From Saprospira grandis str. Lewin (GTDB lineage: Bacteria > Bacteroidota > Bacteroidia > Chitinophagales > Saprospiraceae), in assembly GCF_000250635.1 (NCBI RefSeq), contig NC_016940.1:186001-250000 (forward strand): 64,000 nucleotides of DNA. Direction: 5' to 3'. The position numbers and the translations under genes are program-made. Every line of letters begins with the position of its first letter. Position 1 is the stretch's first letter. Below the pieces are notes generated by a model that had not been told where the DNA came from, ran no database searches, and saw only the letters and a program-made list of their open reading frames with translations. Below are positions 25,009 through 36,029 of this stretch, piece by piece.

Positions 25009-25956
25009 ATGATTCGTTATTACCGCCTAAAAGACCGCAAATTGCAAGAGCTTCCTGAAATGCAGGCGCCTTGCTGGGTCAATATTTCGCCTCCCTTCAA
25101 TATTGCCAGCATAGAAGCCCTAGCCGAAGAGCTAGAGCTCGATCTCGATTATCTGACCGACCCTTTGGATATTGATGAACGGACCCGTTTCGAGTTTAGC
25201 GATGAGGGCAAGCTCATTATCTTAAATACGCCGGTGCTCAATGATCATAGCACCGAAGAGCGCACCCTTTATATTACGGTGCCCATGGGCCTTATCTGGA
25301 CCCCCGACTATTTTATTACTATTTCTTCTTATGAAAACTCGGTCTTGCAGAGCTTTTTGGGCCAAAAGGTCAAAGACTTTGATCCTAGAGACCCTTCTTT
25401 ATTTGTTTTGCAAATTTTGGAACAAAACGTCTATGCCTATTTGCGCTGCCTCAAAGATATTAACGTCCGTAGAAATGTAGTGGAGCAAGAGGTCTATGAA
25501 TCTTCTAAAAATCGGGACCTTAAGAAGTTGCTCAATCTAGAAAAGTCTTTGGTTTATTTTGTCACCGAGCTCACCACCATCAATCAGTTGATGAGTAAGA
25601 TCCAGCGGACCAATTTTTTGGGCATTCGTGGCGATGAGGAAAAAGAAGACCTCTTTGAGGACATCCTCATTGATAACCGCCAAGCCTTGGAGATGGCCCA
25701 TATTTACTCCAATATTTTGGGGGGCACCATGGAAGCCCTGGCCTCTATGATTTCTAATAACTTGAATGAAGTCATGAAGCGGCTCACCGTCATTACCATT
25801 GTGTTGATGGTGCCCACCTTAGTGGCTAGTTTTTATGGCATGAACGTCAGTTTGCCCATGATGCATCATCCACATGCCTTTTGGGCCTTGATGGGTATTG
25901 CCGTGCTTATTTCTATTATTTTGGTCCTCTTCTTTAGGAGCAAAAAACTGTTTTAG
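25009..25956 (+). CDS. corA: CorA-family magnesium/cobalt transporter
   Basis: 315 residues. A cytoplasmic N-terminal domain of about 250 residues ends in a long helix, followed by two membrane spans. The signature YGMNVSLP is at the end of TM1 (ITIVLMVPTLVASFYGMN) and TM2 is FWALMGIAVLISIILVLFF, followed by the basic C-terminal tail RSKKLF. The periplasmic loop is short (PMMHHPHA). Expected to act as a pentameric Mg2+ channel in the inner membrane. Confidence 0.93.
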   Translation: MIRYYRLKDRKLQELPEMQAPCWVNISPPFNIASIEALAEELELDLDYLTDPLDIDERTRFEFSDEGKLIILNTPVLNDHSTEERTLYITVPMGLIWTPDYFITISSYENSVLQSFLGQKVKDFDPRDPSLFVLQILEQNVYAYLRCLKDINVRRNVVEQEVYESSKNRDLKKLLNLEKSLVYFVTELTTINQLMSKIQRTNFLGIRGDEEKEDLFEDILIDNRQALEMAHIYSNILGGTMEALASMISNNLNEVMKRLTVITIVLMVPTLVASFYGMNVSLPMMHHPHAFWALMGIAVLISIILVLFFRSKKLF

Positions 25957-26004
25957 GTCCAAAAACTGCGAAGCCTAGAGCCTTGGCCCTAGGCGCCCCT
26001 AGGC

Positions 26005-26119
26005 GGCCTAGCGATGTGCAAGGGTGGCCGAAGGCCAGACCGAAGCGCGCAGCGCTGAAGGGCCGAGCAGACCTGCGAGCCCTGAAACGTAGCGCCCGCA
26101 GCTTGCTGCGGGAGGCCCC
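26005..26119 (-). repeat. SGR structured repeat, copy 9 (head GGCCT / tail AGGCC)
   Basis: Between corA and the giant surface-protein gene. The head hairpin has CCCGCAGC/GCTGCGGG arms. The tail reads CATCGCTAGGCC on the minus strand. An additional GCCTAGG/CCTAGGC palindrome adjoins it at about 25972-26002. Confidence 0.85.
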
Positions 26120-26156
26120 AAAAAAAATATATCATTAGTCTGTTTTTGGGCATAAA

Positions 26157-26190
26157 AAAAGACCACTACAAAAGCGTAGCGGTCTTTTTT
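26157..26190 (-). terminator. intrinsic terminator of the giant surface-protein gene
   Basis: Stem GACCGCTAC/GTAGTGGTC (one G-U pair in the minus transcript) with an A-run and a T-run on the two sides, 16 bases past the stop at 26206. Confidence 0.8.
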
Positions 26191-26205
26191 CTGTTGGCTG
26201 TAGGC

Positions 26206-29200
26206 CTATCGATGAATAATAATATATCCGGTAGAGGGGTCAGTGCCGTCTCCATAATCTAGGACATAGAAATAAGTACCATCGGGTAGGTCGGCGCCCT
26301 TGAACTGGCCATTAAAGCCGGTAGGTTCGCCTTCATAGACCATATTGCCCCAACGAGAGTAAATGCGGATTTGCATATTGGGATACTCTTCATCGCAGAC
26401 GATAAAGATTTCGTCATTGATTCCATCGCCGTTTGGAGAAAGACCATTCGGCATGAGGCAGCGCTCTTCATATTGGATATCGAGGACCACTAGGGCCGTA
26501 TCACAGATGGTGGGACAAGTGGCGTCACAGACCTCATAAGTGAAAGAATCGATACCAAAATAGAGGCGATCGGGCACATAATCAAAGGTATTATTCGCAT
26601 TGATTGTAGCGATTCCGTTGAGTGGCGCATTCACCAACTGAACGCTAGCATTTGGTCGAACGGCATCATTGAGCGTCACATCCATTCCCGTGATCGAGTC
26701 GCGGAAATTGAGTGTAAAGGCATCATCTAGGGCATCGGGAGCGGGTTCATAGAGCACCTCAATACTATCTAGGCGAGAGGGGCAACCATTTTCCGTTACC
26801 GATAAACTATAGAACCCTTCAAGGGCATCGACCACCACCAACTGTCCCATAAAGGTCTGTTGCGTACTGCTATCGGCCAAGAACCAATTATAAACCGCAG
26901 TGGGGTTATAGATGGTGCTATCGGTCAATTCTAGGACATCATCCAAGCAAAGCGGCTCATTGAAAGACAAGCTAGGCGTTTGTGGAGTAGGAATAATGCT
27001 AGCCGTAACTGAACCAGTAGCGGTACAGCTATTTTGGTCGGTAACCGTAACCACATAGCTACCTGCGGCGGCTAGGCCCGCGGGGCTAATACTAGGTGTA
27101 CCTAAAGTAGAGCTAAAGCCGTTGGGGCCCGTCCATTGGTAGGTATAAGTAGAAGCGGGATCCGCATTAGCATCTAGATCTAGGGTACTATCTTGGCAAG
27201 GCGTGCTTGCCAAAGGCGTAAAGGGTAGAGGAAGCGGATTAACGACTACGGCCAAGGGGGCGGCAGAAGTATCGCGGCAACCATCTACAGTAATAATCAT
27301 CGTATAATCGCCAGAATTCACTGTATCGATGTTATTGATGATTAGGGTATCGTTATTTGGACCAATAGAAGTTCCATTAAAGAACCACTGATAGTCAAAG
27401 TTCGTCCCGCTATAATCGCCAGGATTATCGAGGGTAAACACAGCTTGGCCGGTAGCACAAAGCGGAGCATTTACGGCAATAACGGGAGGTGGCACTACAT
27501 TCATATCTACAAACACACTATCGGTAGAAGAGCAACCGGGAGCGCCTTGCGGGCTAATCGTTACGATATAGAAGCCTTCATCGGCGGCCTGCATATTACT
27601 TCTAGTCGGGTTGGCTAAGGTAGAGCTAAAGCCGTTGGGCCCGGTCCATTGGTAATTGTAGTTAAAGCCAGTAGCTGGCGGGTTGGCAAAGAGCGTTAGG
27701 GTTTGGCCCTCACAAAGTGGGTCGTTGCTCGTGGGTTGTGGACCATCGAGGACCACCGTCACATCAGAGATACAAACACTAGACACGCCATTCACATCAA
27801 TGGCTGTTACCGTAACCGGCACCACCCCAATATCGGCACAAGTAATCACTTGTGGGTTAATGAGTACGGTATCAATACCACAGGCATCATTGGTATTTAC
27901 GCCTAGCTGTTGAGCCGTTAGGGTATCTACACCAGAAGCCGTGAGGTTAACCAAAATATTGTTACAGTTTACCACAGGAGCGGTTGTATCGACAATAGTC
28001 ACAGCAGCATAACAAGTATCAGCATTACTGCTAAAGTCGTTAGCGATCACCATGACCGTATCTTGTCCAACATCTGCACAGCTATAGTTCACTCCAGTAG
28101 TAGAACCATTTACAGTATAAGAGAAAATGCTACAGTTGTCGCTGCTATTGCTCATATCGATTAGATCGACAGGGCGAACCGTTCCGTTTCCGCCATTATC
28201 TAGATAAAGCGTAAAGGCTTGGCAGCTAACCGTGGGGGCCAAATTATCTTCTACCGTAATAGTAGCCTGACAAGTTGAGGCATTCCCATTTGCATCAATG
28301 ACTTCTAGCTGCACCTGATTGTTTCCGATATTGGTACAGTTGTAAGTAATGGCCGTTTGGCCGTTAATCGTATAGCTCAAAGGACCGCAAGCATCGGAAG
28401 AACCGTTATCCACGCTAGTAGCGGGAACCGTTACCGTACCGTTTGCATTCAATTGAACCGTAATATTTTGGCAGATCACCACAGGAGCGATATTGTCTTC
28501 TACAGTAATAGTAGCTTGGCAAGAGTCGCGGTTTCCGGCGGGGTCTACCACCGTCAGGGTAGCTACATTTTGGCCAGTATCGGCGCAGTTGAAGCTAACA
28601 GAGGGTTGGTTATTGATCAAGTAAGTAGTAATCGAGCAATTATCATTGCTGTTATTGTCAATCTGTACTGCAGCAATATTCACATTGCCGAAGCTATCCA
28701 ATTGGGCCGTAATATTTCTGCAATTGGCTTGAGGAGCGATTGTATCGAGCACCGTAATTTGGGCCAAGCAGCTGGCAGTATTTCCAGAAGGATCGCTAGC
28801 GCGAATAGTATCTTGGAAAGTTTGGCCAATAGCGGAACAATCATATAGTCGTTGTGGCAAGCTATCGATGGTCCAAGAAAGGATACCACAAGCATCGTTT
28901 CCAGTAGCAAAATCTGTAGGCAAAACAGAAACATCTCCGTTGAGGTCCAGATAAACATTACCATTTGTACAGCTAATAGTAGGTAGGCTATTATCGACCA
29001 CCGTCACATTAGATAGACATTGGCTAGAAGTTCCTTGGTCATCTGTTACCGTAAGTGTCACTACATTTACACCAGTATTACTACAATCAAAAGTGGCTTG
29101 AGATTGTCCGCTGATTTGGTAACTATTGATTCCACAGTTATCGGTAGAACCATTATCGAGGCTAGTAGCATCTACTGTGCCTTGGCCTGTTGTTGCATTT

Positions 29201-32200
29201 AGCGTGACCGTTACGTCTTGGCAAATCGCCACAGGAGCAATCGTATCGAGTACATTAACTTCAACAGCACAAATCGCCTGTAGATTAGAGGGATCCCTAA
29301 CAGTTAGAGTGTCCTCGTTTAGGCCAATATTTTGGCAAGTATAGCTTTGTGCGCTGGTGTTGTTAATCAAATAGGTTTGGATGCCACAGTTATCATAGCT
29401 AGCGCTATCAATTGTTGCTGCGGCCACCTGTACAATTCCAGAAGAATCTAGATAGACATCTACTGGAGTAGTGGGACAAATCGCTACGGGAGCGATAGTA
29501 TCTTGAACATTCACCACAGAAGAACAGCTACTGGGGTTACCACTAGAATCCTGTACCGTTAGGGTCACCAAGGTATTTCCAATATTAGTACAATCAAAAG
29601 TGTCCGAGACTTGTCCGTTGATCAGGTAAGTAGTTACTCCACAGTTATCGGTAGAACCATTATCTAGGTCAATTCCCTGAACTACTACCTGTCCGCTTGT
29701 ATCTAGTTGCACTTGCACATTGAAGTTACATTGTGCATTGGGGCTGGTCACATCATTTACGGTCACTTGGGTGGTACAAATACTAAAGTTACCAGTAGGA
29801 TCAGTTACTGTCAAGGTAGCCGTATTGTTTCCAATTTCAGAACAGCTATACTGATAAGAAGGCTGTCCATTGATTAGATAACTAAGTGGTGGTGCACAGA
29901 CATCTGTACTGTTGTTATTGAGTGTACTTGCATTTACAGTAGCCAAACCGTTAATGGCATCTAAGTTAACAGAAAGTGTTGCTCTACAGTTGGCCACAGG
30001 CGCCGTTGTATCTCGAACAATAATTTCGGTAGAACAAGTACTAGAGGTTCCAGAGCTATCAGTTACCGTAAGGATTACGTTTTGGTTTGTTCCTGCATCG
30101 GTACAATCAAAGGTAAGCGCCGTTTGACCATTTAGCAAATAACTAGAAGGATCTAAGCTACAGTTATCGCTACTTGCGCTATCTGCCTGAGGAGCTTGGA
30201 CCGTAGCCAAGCCAGTGTTTCCATCTAGGAAGGCCTCAAATGGAGCACGACAAATAGCATCGGGAGCCACCGTATCCAAAACCGTCAATTGTGCCTGACA
30301 AGTATCGCTATTACCATAAATATCGGTAGCCGTTAGGATAGCCGTGCGTAGGCCCAAACTATCACAAGTATAAATTTGGTTACTCGCTCCATTGATCGCT
30401 AAACTAACAGGACCACAGGCGTCAATAGATCCCCCATCAATCACAGAGGCTGGCACATTAACCAAGCCATTTTGGTCTACATAAACAGTAGCATTTTGAC
30501 AAATCATAGTGGGCGGCAAAGTATCCTGAACCGCTACGTTGGCCGTACAGCTATTGCTGTTGCCACTAGGATCAAAAACTGTCAGTGTAACTGATACTGG
30601 AGCAGCAATATTACTACAGTTAAGTTGAGCAGGAGATACTAGCATACTATCAATACCACAGGCATCACTACTGTTATTATCAATAACAGCTGGATCAATC
30701 TGGGCCAATCCATTGGCATCTACATATACTGTCGCCGCCTGACAGCTTGCAATGGGAGCAGTAACATCCTCTACCGTAATGATAGCAGAACAAGTATCGC
30801 GATTACCACTAGAATCTATTACAACAATACTTGCCGTATTAGCACCTATTTGACTACAGTCAAAGCTGCGGCTAGCCGTACCATCATCAAAAAGAATAGA
30901 GTTGATGCCACAGTTATCAAAAGAACCGCCATCCAAATCGCTAGCGCCTACAGTAACATTACCCGCTGCATCTAATTGCACCGTAATAGGCTGACAAACC
31001 GCTACCGGAGGCATAGAGTCAAAAACAGTAACGTTGGCAAAACAACTTGCCTGAATATTAGAAGAGTCATAAACCGTCAAGGTCACAAACTGACTTCCAA
31101 TAGCCGCACAGTCTAAAATCAAACTGTCTTGGTTGTTCACCTCAAAATAGGCTACTGCACAGTTATCGGTAGAACCATCATCCAATTGCTGAGGATAAAG
31201 CACCACCGTACCACTGCTATCCAACAACAACTGTACGTTCTGACAAGAAGCTGTAGGAGCTGTAGCATCCTGAATATTCAAGGTACTACTACAAGAATCT
31301 GTATTTCCATTAAAGTCTGTAGCATAAAGCGTAACCGTATTGGCCCCAATATGACTACAGTCAAAAGTATCCTGAGACAGCGCATAGTTCTGAATACCAC
31401 AGGCATCATTAGAACCATTGTCTAAGGCAAAGTACTGAATCACCAACTCTCCGTTGTTATCCAAGTTGCGGAAGAGCGGCGTACGGCAAACCATTGTGGG
31501 CGGAAGAGTATCATGTACAGTTACCGTAGCCTGACAACTATCCTGTAGACCAGCCGCATCTTCTACGACTAAGGTTACTGTATTGCTACCAATCTCTAAG
31601 CAAGTATAGTCCACAAAAGAACTGCCGTTAATGAGATAGTTCACAATCGTACAGTTGTCATTAGATCCATTATCAACATCTGAAGGCAATACCCGAGCAT
31701 CGCCATTGATGTCTAGATAAACATCTATGTTCTGGCAAATAGCAGTTGGGGCAATGGTATCAATAATGGTTACCGTAGCCTGACAAGAATCCTCATTGCC
31801 ATTTACATCTGTAGCATAAAGCGTAAAGACATTGGGCCCCGCTACTGTACAGGTCACACTCACCGAAGCTTGACGGTTAATAGTCAAACTGAGTAGTCCA
31901 CAGTTATCTGTTGTTCCATTATCAATATCTGAAGGCAAAATGGTCACACTACCATTCGCATCCAAATAAGCATTGATGTTTTGACACTGCATTGTTGGAG
32001 GCGTTAGGTCCTCTACCGTAATAATAGCCTGACAGCTGCTGCTCAAGCCCTGTCCATCTGTTACGCTAAGGGTTACCGTATCTTGGCCCAAACTGCTACA
32101 ATCATAGCTCAAGCTGTTCTGCCCATTGATTAGGTAACTCAAGGTTCCACAGTTGTCCGTAGATCCAGCATCCACATCTATAGCCTGAACAGTAACTTGT

Positions 32201-35200
32201 CCAGTTACCGCATCTAGCTGAACACTAATGTTCTGACATTGAGCAACAGGCGCTAGGGTATCCAATACCGTCACCAAAGACTGACAGGTATCCGCATTTC
32301 CAGTAGAATCCGTGGCCACCAAAGACAAGAGGTTAGGACTACCCAGGTTGGCACAACTATAAATAACGGTATCCAAACCATTCAAGAAGCTCAAGGTCGG
32401 AGTACCACAGTTGTCATCACTACCATTGTCTACATCAGAGGTGCTCACCACCACTTGGCCGTTGTTATCCAAATAAGCCAAAATGTTTCTACAATCTGCA
32501 GTAGGAGCCAATTGGTCCGAAACGTTAATTGTCGCTACACAGCTGTCTATATTACCCGCTGCATCACGAACAATCAAGGTCACTGTATTTACCCCAATCT
32601 GACTACAGTCAAAGGTCTGAGAGTTGCTTCCCGATAGACTCACAGCCGTTACTCCACAGTTATCAGTAGATCCACCATTCACCTGAGCAGCCGTTACGGT
32701 AGCCGTACCACTACTGTTCAAGAAAATATCAATCGGACTATTACAGTTGGCCTGTGGGGCAATCGTGTCTCTTACGGTCACCTGTGCGGTACAGAAACTA
32801 ACATTTCCAGCAGGATCTTCTACCGATAGCTGAGCATTTACGGTCAAGCCCGCCTGAGCACAAGTATAGGTAAAGCTTGGCTGGTTGTTGATGAGTAGGG
32901 TAATAGGACTACAGTTGTCTGAAGACCCCCCATCAATATCTACTGCATTCACCACAGCCTGACCATTCACATCCAAATATACCGTGATGTTCTGACAAAG
33001 CGCTGTAGGCAACTGATTGTCCTCTACCGTTACCGTAGCTGTACAAGTATCTCTATTTCCAGAGGCATCTTCTACAATCAATTGAGCACTATTGGTCCCA
33101 ATATCAGCACAACCATAAGTTACTGAGTTGGCCCCATCAATAAAGTAATTCGTAATCGCACAGTTGTCTGTAGAACCGCCATCAATATCGGTCCCACTCA
33201 CTACCGCCTGCCCTGTAGCGTTCAAGACCACCGTAATGTTTCTACAAATCGCATTAGGCGCAATAGTATCCAATACCGTAATCTGAGACTGACAGCTAGA
33301 AGGATTACCAGCAGCATCCGTGATTTCTAAGGTCGCTAAAGCAGGTACCCCTGTTAAAACCGTTAAGTTACCACAATTATACAACTGACTAGCCGCATTG
33401 TTAATGGTGCTATCTACAATTGCACAGTTGTCTCCACTAGCCGGGTCTATAATGTCTATAGGGTATAAGGTGGCTTCCCCATTCTGATCCAAAATAGCCG
33501 TGTCGGCCTGACAAAGCGCTAAGGGAAACTGATTATCATTAACGACTACCGTTGCCGTACAAGAATCTGCATTTCCCGCATTATCACTAACCACCAAGTT
33601 AACCGTATTTGATCCTAAATCATCACAATCAAAGGTAACTTGACCTGCTCCATTGAGCTGCAAGTTGGTGGTTCCACAGTTGTCTGTACTTGCACTATCT
33701 ATGGTCGTTGCCAATACAGCAACCTGACCAGAAGGATTCAAACTAACATTTAACGGCTGTGTTTGACAAATCGCTACCGGACTAATCGTGTCTAGCACGG
33801 TAATGTCTGCCTGACAAGAATCTAAGTTCCCCGAGGCATCCTCTACCAAATAAGATACTGTTTGTACCGCTCCTACCGCCGAACAATCAAAAGTAAGACT
33901 GGCCTGGTTGTTAATGTATTCATTGACAATACCGCAGTTATCCGATGAAGGCGCTCCCGTATTGTTTACATCTGCCGCATTGACAAGGACCTGACCCGAA
34001 GCATCTAGATATACCGTAATGTTCTGACAGTTGGCTACAGGAGCTAGCGTATCCAAAACAGTCACCACAGATTGACAAGAGTCAATGTTGCCCGAAGCAT
34101 CTTCTGCTCTTAAAGTCACTGTATTTCCAGCCCCCAATTGCCCACAACCATAGTTTAAAGTCGCCTGCCCATCAATCAAAAGAGTAGGCGCAGGATCACA
34201 AACATCCGAGCTACCATTGTCTACATCTGTCGCAGCCAAACTAGCCTGTCCGTTATTGTCTAGATAAATGGTAGCGGGCTGGCAAATGACCGTGGGTGCT
34301 GTAGTATCTCTTACCGTAATCGTAGCCGTACAAGAGTCTAGGTTACCAGAAGGGTCGGCCACAAGAATAGTTACCGTATTGCTCCCAAGGTTACTACAAT
34401 CATAATTTATTGTAGTTGCCCCCCCAGAATAACTAAAGCTCAAAGGAGAACCACTGTTATCCGTACTCAAAATACCTACGCTATCGGCCAATAAGGTCGC
34501 ATTACCCGCAGGATCAAGATCTACTGTAAGGTTTCTACAAATGGCCGTAGGCGCTGTAGTATCCAAAACGGTCACCAAAGCCGAACAAGTGGCAGTATTA
34601 GTTCCCCCCTGCGCCGCAGACTGTGCCTCTACAACTGTCAAGGTCACATTATTCGGCGAGGCGGCAATATTGCTCGCATTATAGGTTACTGTTGTGGCCC
34701 CATCTACCTGATATTGCAACAGATTAGAAGGGGTGCAAATATCATTACTGCCATCATCAATAAAACTACCATCAATGGTTGCATTACCCGTATTATCTAA
34801 GTATACAGTAGTATCTTGGCAAAGAGCCGTAGGCGCAATCGTATCAAAAACAACAACTCTGGCCCGGCAACCATTAATCGGCCCAAAGGTCTGTACGTTT
34901 CCAGAAGGGTCTGGCGCCTGAAAGAAAATGTTATTGGTCCCTTTGTTCGAACAATCAAAGTTGCGAACTGGCCCAAAGGTAAAAGGAAAGTTCACCTGCT
35001 GAGAAACTAATTCATTGCTCACTCCACAAGCATCTGTAGCCACAATGGCCGCAGCCGCATCATAGGCCCCCACTCCCGTATTGTCCAAATAAATGGTGTC
35101 CCATACTGCCGGATAAGCCGTACAGGCATCAATAGTCGGTGGCGTAACATCCTGTACCGTTACATCAGTAAAACAAAAATCAGTATTGCCCAGTCGGTCC

Positions 35201-35976
35201 GTTAAAGTCATCTGTACCGTAACCGGCCCAGCCCCTACATCAGCACAACTAGCCGTAGCCGGAGAGAATACCGCCGACTGCAAATAACAAGTCGTATCCG
35301 ATCCATTATCTACATCTATAAATTCATAGCTGTGGTTTCCACTAGCATCCAAAGCAACCGAAGCCGTAGCCTGACAAAGTGCCGCCAAACTACCCGGCGT
35401 ACAAGCCGAAAGCTGAATACAAAGGTTCTCTACACAAACCGGAGAACTCCCCCCCCCATCATGAATGACGTTCAAGCTCCAACTCCCCGCAGGGTTCTCG
35501 CCCCAATATGCCGATAAAGGCTGGGCCGCTGCATAGGTTCCAGCAGCAGGAGTCGCCCCCTGTACCGCCCCACCAAAGGCAAAGGTCGTCACTAAGCTAT
35601 TTACCGCCGTAGTTCCACTATAAGTAGATCCCCCCTGCGCCGCCGTCTGTACCAAACGTACCACGGTCCCCGTAGGAGAAACTAACTCAAAACCTATATC
35701 CGACAAATCAACTGTTCCCCCTACCCCACTTCCGCAGGCATTGGGCGCTACCGACCAGGTCAATTCTACTTCCACATCAGCAATCTGCTGACCCGGCGCA
35801 AAATCTCCCGGAGAACTAAAAACAACAGCCCCAGAACTAGCCGTTCCAGAAGCTGTTACCGTATTTCCTGTTACACATCGCTGTACCGTTTGCCCCCAAA
35901 CCGTAAGCGGTATGCTTACAGCAGACAGACAAAAGACCGCAAGAATCATTAACTGTTGTAAAGGTCTGTTACTCAT
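26206..35976 (-). CDS. giant T9SS-exported surface protein with ~30 HYR-like repeats and CHU_C domain
   Basis: 3256 residues. Signal peptide MSNRPLQQLMILAVFCLSAV..., then a proprotein-convertase P-like domain (about 35-195; GSWSLNVIHDGGG). About 30 tandem repeats of roughly 80 residues run to about 2740, each built on the pattern DTIAPxAxCQN, VYLDxxG, DNGSTDNCG, DCSxxG, VxDxxGNxxxC, with four Cys per unit that could form two disulfides. Three Ig/PKD-like modules follow (LFANPPATGFNYNYQWTGPN), then a cadherin-like module near 3100, and a C-terminal gliding-motility domain (NGLSPNGDGINDEIFIV ... RIYSRWGNMVYEG) that is the type IX sorting signal of the CHU_C/TIGR04131 class. Such proteins are cell-surface adhesins; a role in gliding or prey capture is inference. 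The frame is unbroken over 9.8 kb. The repeat DNA generates many spurious antisense ORFs. Confidence 0.95.
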   Translation of the reverse strand: MSNRPLQQLMILAVFCLSAVSIPLTVWGQTVQRCVTGNTVTASGTASSGAVVFSSPGDFAPGQQIADVEVELTWSVAPNACGSGVGGTVDLSDIGFELVSPTGTVVRLVQTAAQGGSTYSGTTAVNSLVTTFAFGGAVQGATPAAGTYAAAQPLSAYWGENPAGSWSLNVIHDGGGSSPVCVENLCIQLSACTPGSLAALCQATASVALDASGNHSYEFIDVDNGSDTTCYLQSAVFSPATASCADVGAGPVTVQMTLTDRLGNTDFCFTDVTVQDVTPPTIDACTAYPAVWDTIYLDNTGVGAYDAAAAIVATDACGVSNELVSQQVNFPFTFGPVRNFDCSNKGTNNIFFQAPDPSGNVQTFGPINGCRARVVVFDTIAPTALCQDTTVYLDNTGNATIDGSFIDDGSNDICTPSNLLQYQVDGATTVTYNASNIAASPNNVTLTVVEAQSAAQGGTNTATCSALVTVLDTTAPTAICRNLTVDLDPAGNATLLADSVGILSTDNSGSPLSFSYSGGATTINYDCSNLGSNTVTILVADPSGNLDSCTATITVRDTTAPTVICQPATIYLDNNGQASLAATDVDNGSSDVCDPAPTLLIDGQATLNYGCGQLGAGNTVTLRAEDASGNIDSCQSVVTVLDTLAPVANCQNITVYLDASGQVLVNAADVNNTGAPSSDNCGIVNEYINNQASLTFDCSAVGAVQTVSYLVEDASGNLDSCQADITVLDTISPVAICQTQPLNVSLNPSGQVAVLATTIDSASTDNCGTTNLQLNGAGQVTFDCDDLGSNTVNLVVSDNAGNADSCTATVVVNDNQFPLALCQADTAILDQNGEATLYPIDIIDPASGDNCAIVDSTINNAASQLYNCGNLTVLTGVPALATLEITDAAGNPSSCQSQITVLDTIAPNAICRNITVVLNATGQAVVSGTDIDGGSTDNCAITNYFIDGANSVTYGCADIGTNSAQLIVEDASGNRDTCTATVTVEDNQLPTALCQNITVYLDVNGQAVVNAVDIDGGSSDNCSPITLLINNQPSFTYTCAQAGLTVNAQLSVEDPAGNVSFCTAQVTVRDTIAPQANCNSPIDIFLNSSGTATVTAAQVNGGSTDNCGVTAVSLSGSNSQTFDCSQIGVNTVTLIVRDAAGNIDSCVATINVSDQLAPTADCRNILAYLDNNGQVVVSTSDVDNGSDDNCGTPTLSFLNGLDTVIYSCANLGSPNLLSLVATDSTGNADTCQSLVTVLDTLAPVAQCQNISVQLDAVTGQVTVQAIDVDAGSTDNCGTLSYLINGQNSLSYDCSSLGQDTVTLSVTDGQGLSSSCQAIITVEDLTPPTMQCQNINAYLDANGSVTILPSDIDNGTTDNCGLLSLTINRQASVSVTCTVAGPNVFTLYATDVNGNEDSCQATVTIIDTIAPTAICQNIDVYLDINGDARVLPSDVDNGSNDNCTIVNYLINGSSFVDYTCLEIGSNTVTLVVEDAAGLQDSCQATVTVHDTLPPTMVCRTPLFRNLDNNGELVIQYFALDNGSNDACGIQNYALSQDTFDCSHIGANTVTLYATDFNGNTDSCSSTLNIQDATAPTASCQNVQLLLDSSGTVVLYPQQLDDGSTDNCAVAYFEVNNQDSLILDCAAIGSQFVTLTVYDSSNIQASCFANVTVFDSMPPVAVCQPITVQLDAAGNVTVGASDLDGGSFDNCGINSILFDDGTASRSFDCSQIGANTASIVVIDSSGNRDTCSAIITVEDVTAPIASCQAATVYVDANGLAQIDPAVIDNNSSDACGIDSMLVSPAQLNCSNIAAPVSVTLTVFDPSGNSNSCTANVAVQDTLPPTMICQNATVYVDQNGLVNVPASVIDGGSIDACGPVSLAINGASNQIYTCDSLGLRTAILTATDIYGNSDTCQAQLTVLDTVAPDAICRAPFEAFLDGNTGLATVQAPQADSASSDNCSLDPSSYLLNGQTALTFDCTDAGTNQNVILTVTDSSGTSSTCSTEIIVRDTTAPVANCRATLSVNLDAINGLATVNASTLNNNSTDVCAPPLSYLINGQPSYQYSCSEIGNNTATLTVTDPTGNFSICTTQVTVNDVTSPNAQCNFNVQVQLDTSGQVVVQGIDLDNGSTDNCGVTTYLINGQVSDTFDCTNIGNTLVTLTVQDSSGNPSSCSSVVNVQDTIAPVAICPTTPVDVYLDSSGIVQVAAATIDSASYDNCGIQTYLINNTSAQSYTCQNIGLNEDTLTVRDPSNLQAICAVEVNVLDTIAPVAICQDVTVTLNATTGQGTVDATSLDNGSTDNCGINSYQISGQSQATFDCSNTGVNVVTLTVTDDQGTSSQCLSNVTVVDNSLPTISCTNGNVYLDLNGDVSVLPTDFATGNDACGILSWTIDSLPQRLYDCSAIGQTFQDTIRASDPSGNTASCLAQITVLDTIAPQANCRNITAQLDSFGNVNIAAVQIDNNSNDNCSITTYLINNQPSVSFNCADTGQNVATLTVVDPAGNRDSCQATITVEDNIAPVVICQNITVQLNANGTVTVPATSVDNGSSDACGPLSYTINGQTAITYNCTNIGNNQVQLEVIDANGNASTCQATITVEDNLAPTVSCQAFTLYLDNGGNGTVRPVDLIDMSNSSDNCSIFSYTVNGSTTGVNYSCADVGQDTVMVIANDFSSNADTCYAAVTIVDTTAPVVNCNNILVNLTASGVDTLTAQQLGVNTNDACGIDTVLINPQVITCADIGVVPVTVTAIDVNGVSSVCISDVTVVLDGPQPTSNDPLCEGQTLTLFANPPATGFNYNYQWTGPNGFSSTLANPTRSNMQAADEGFYIVTISPQGAPGCSSTDSVFVDMNVVPPPVIAVNAPLCATGQAVFTLDNPGDYSGTNFDYQWFFNGTSIGPNNDTLIINNIDTVNSGDYTMIITVDGCRDTSAAPLAVVVNPLPLPFTPLASTPCQDSTLDLDANADPASTYTYQWTGPNGFSSTLGTPSISPAGLAAAGSYVVTVTDQNSCTATGSVTASIIPTPQTPSLSFNEPLCLDDVLELTDSTIYNPTAVYNWFLADSSTQQTFMGQLVVVDALEGFYSLSVTENGCPSRLDSIEVLYEPAPDALDDAFTLNFRDSITGMDVTLNDAVRPNASVQLVNAPLNGIATINANNTFDYVPDRLYFGIDSFTYEVCDATCPTICDTALVVLDIQYEERCLMPNGLSPNGDGINDEIFIVCDEEYPNMQIRIYSRWGNMVYEGEPTGFNGQFKGADLPDGTYFYVLDYGDGTDPSTGYIIIHR

Positions 35977-36029
35977 ATATTACTTAGGTTGCTTTTTTTA
36001 AATGGCATCTTTTCCTACCACTTTGCCGA

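Noticed and set aside
27683-35517. ORFs antisense to the giant surface-protein gene, up to 163 codons
   Set aside because: Shadows caused by biased repeat codons; they lack starts with context and known domains.
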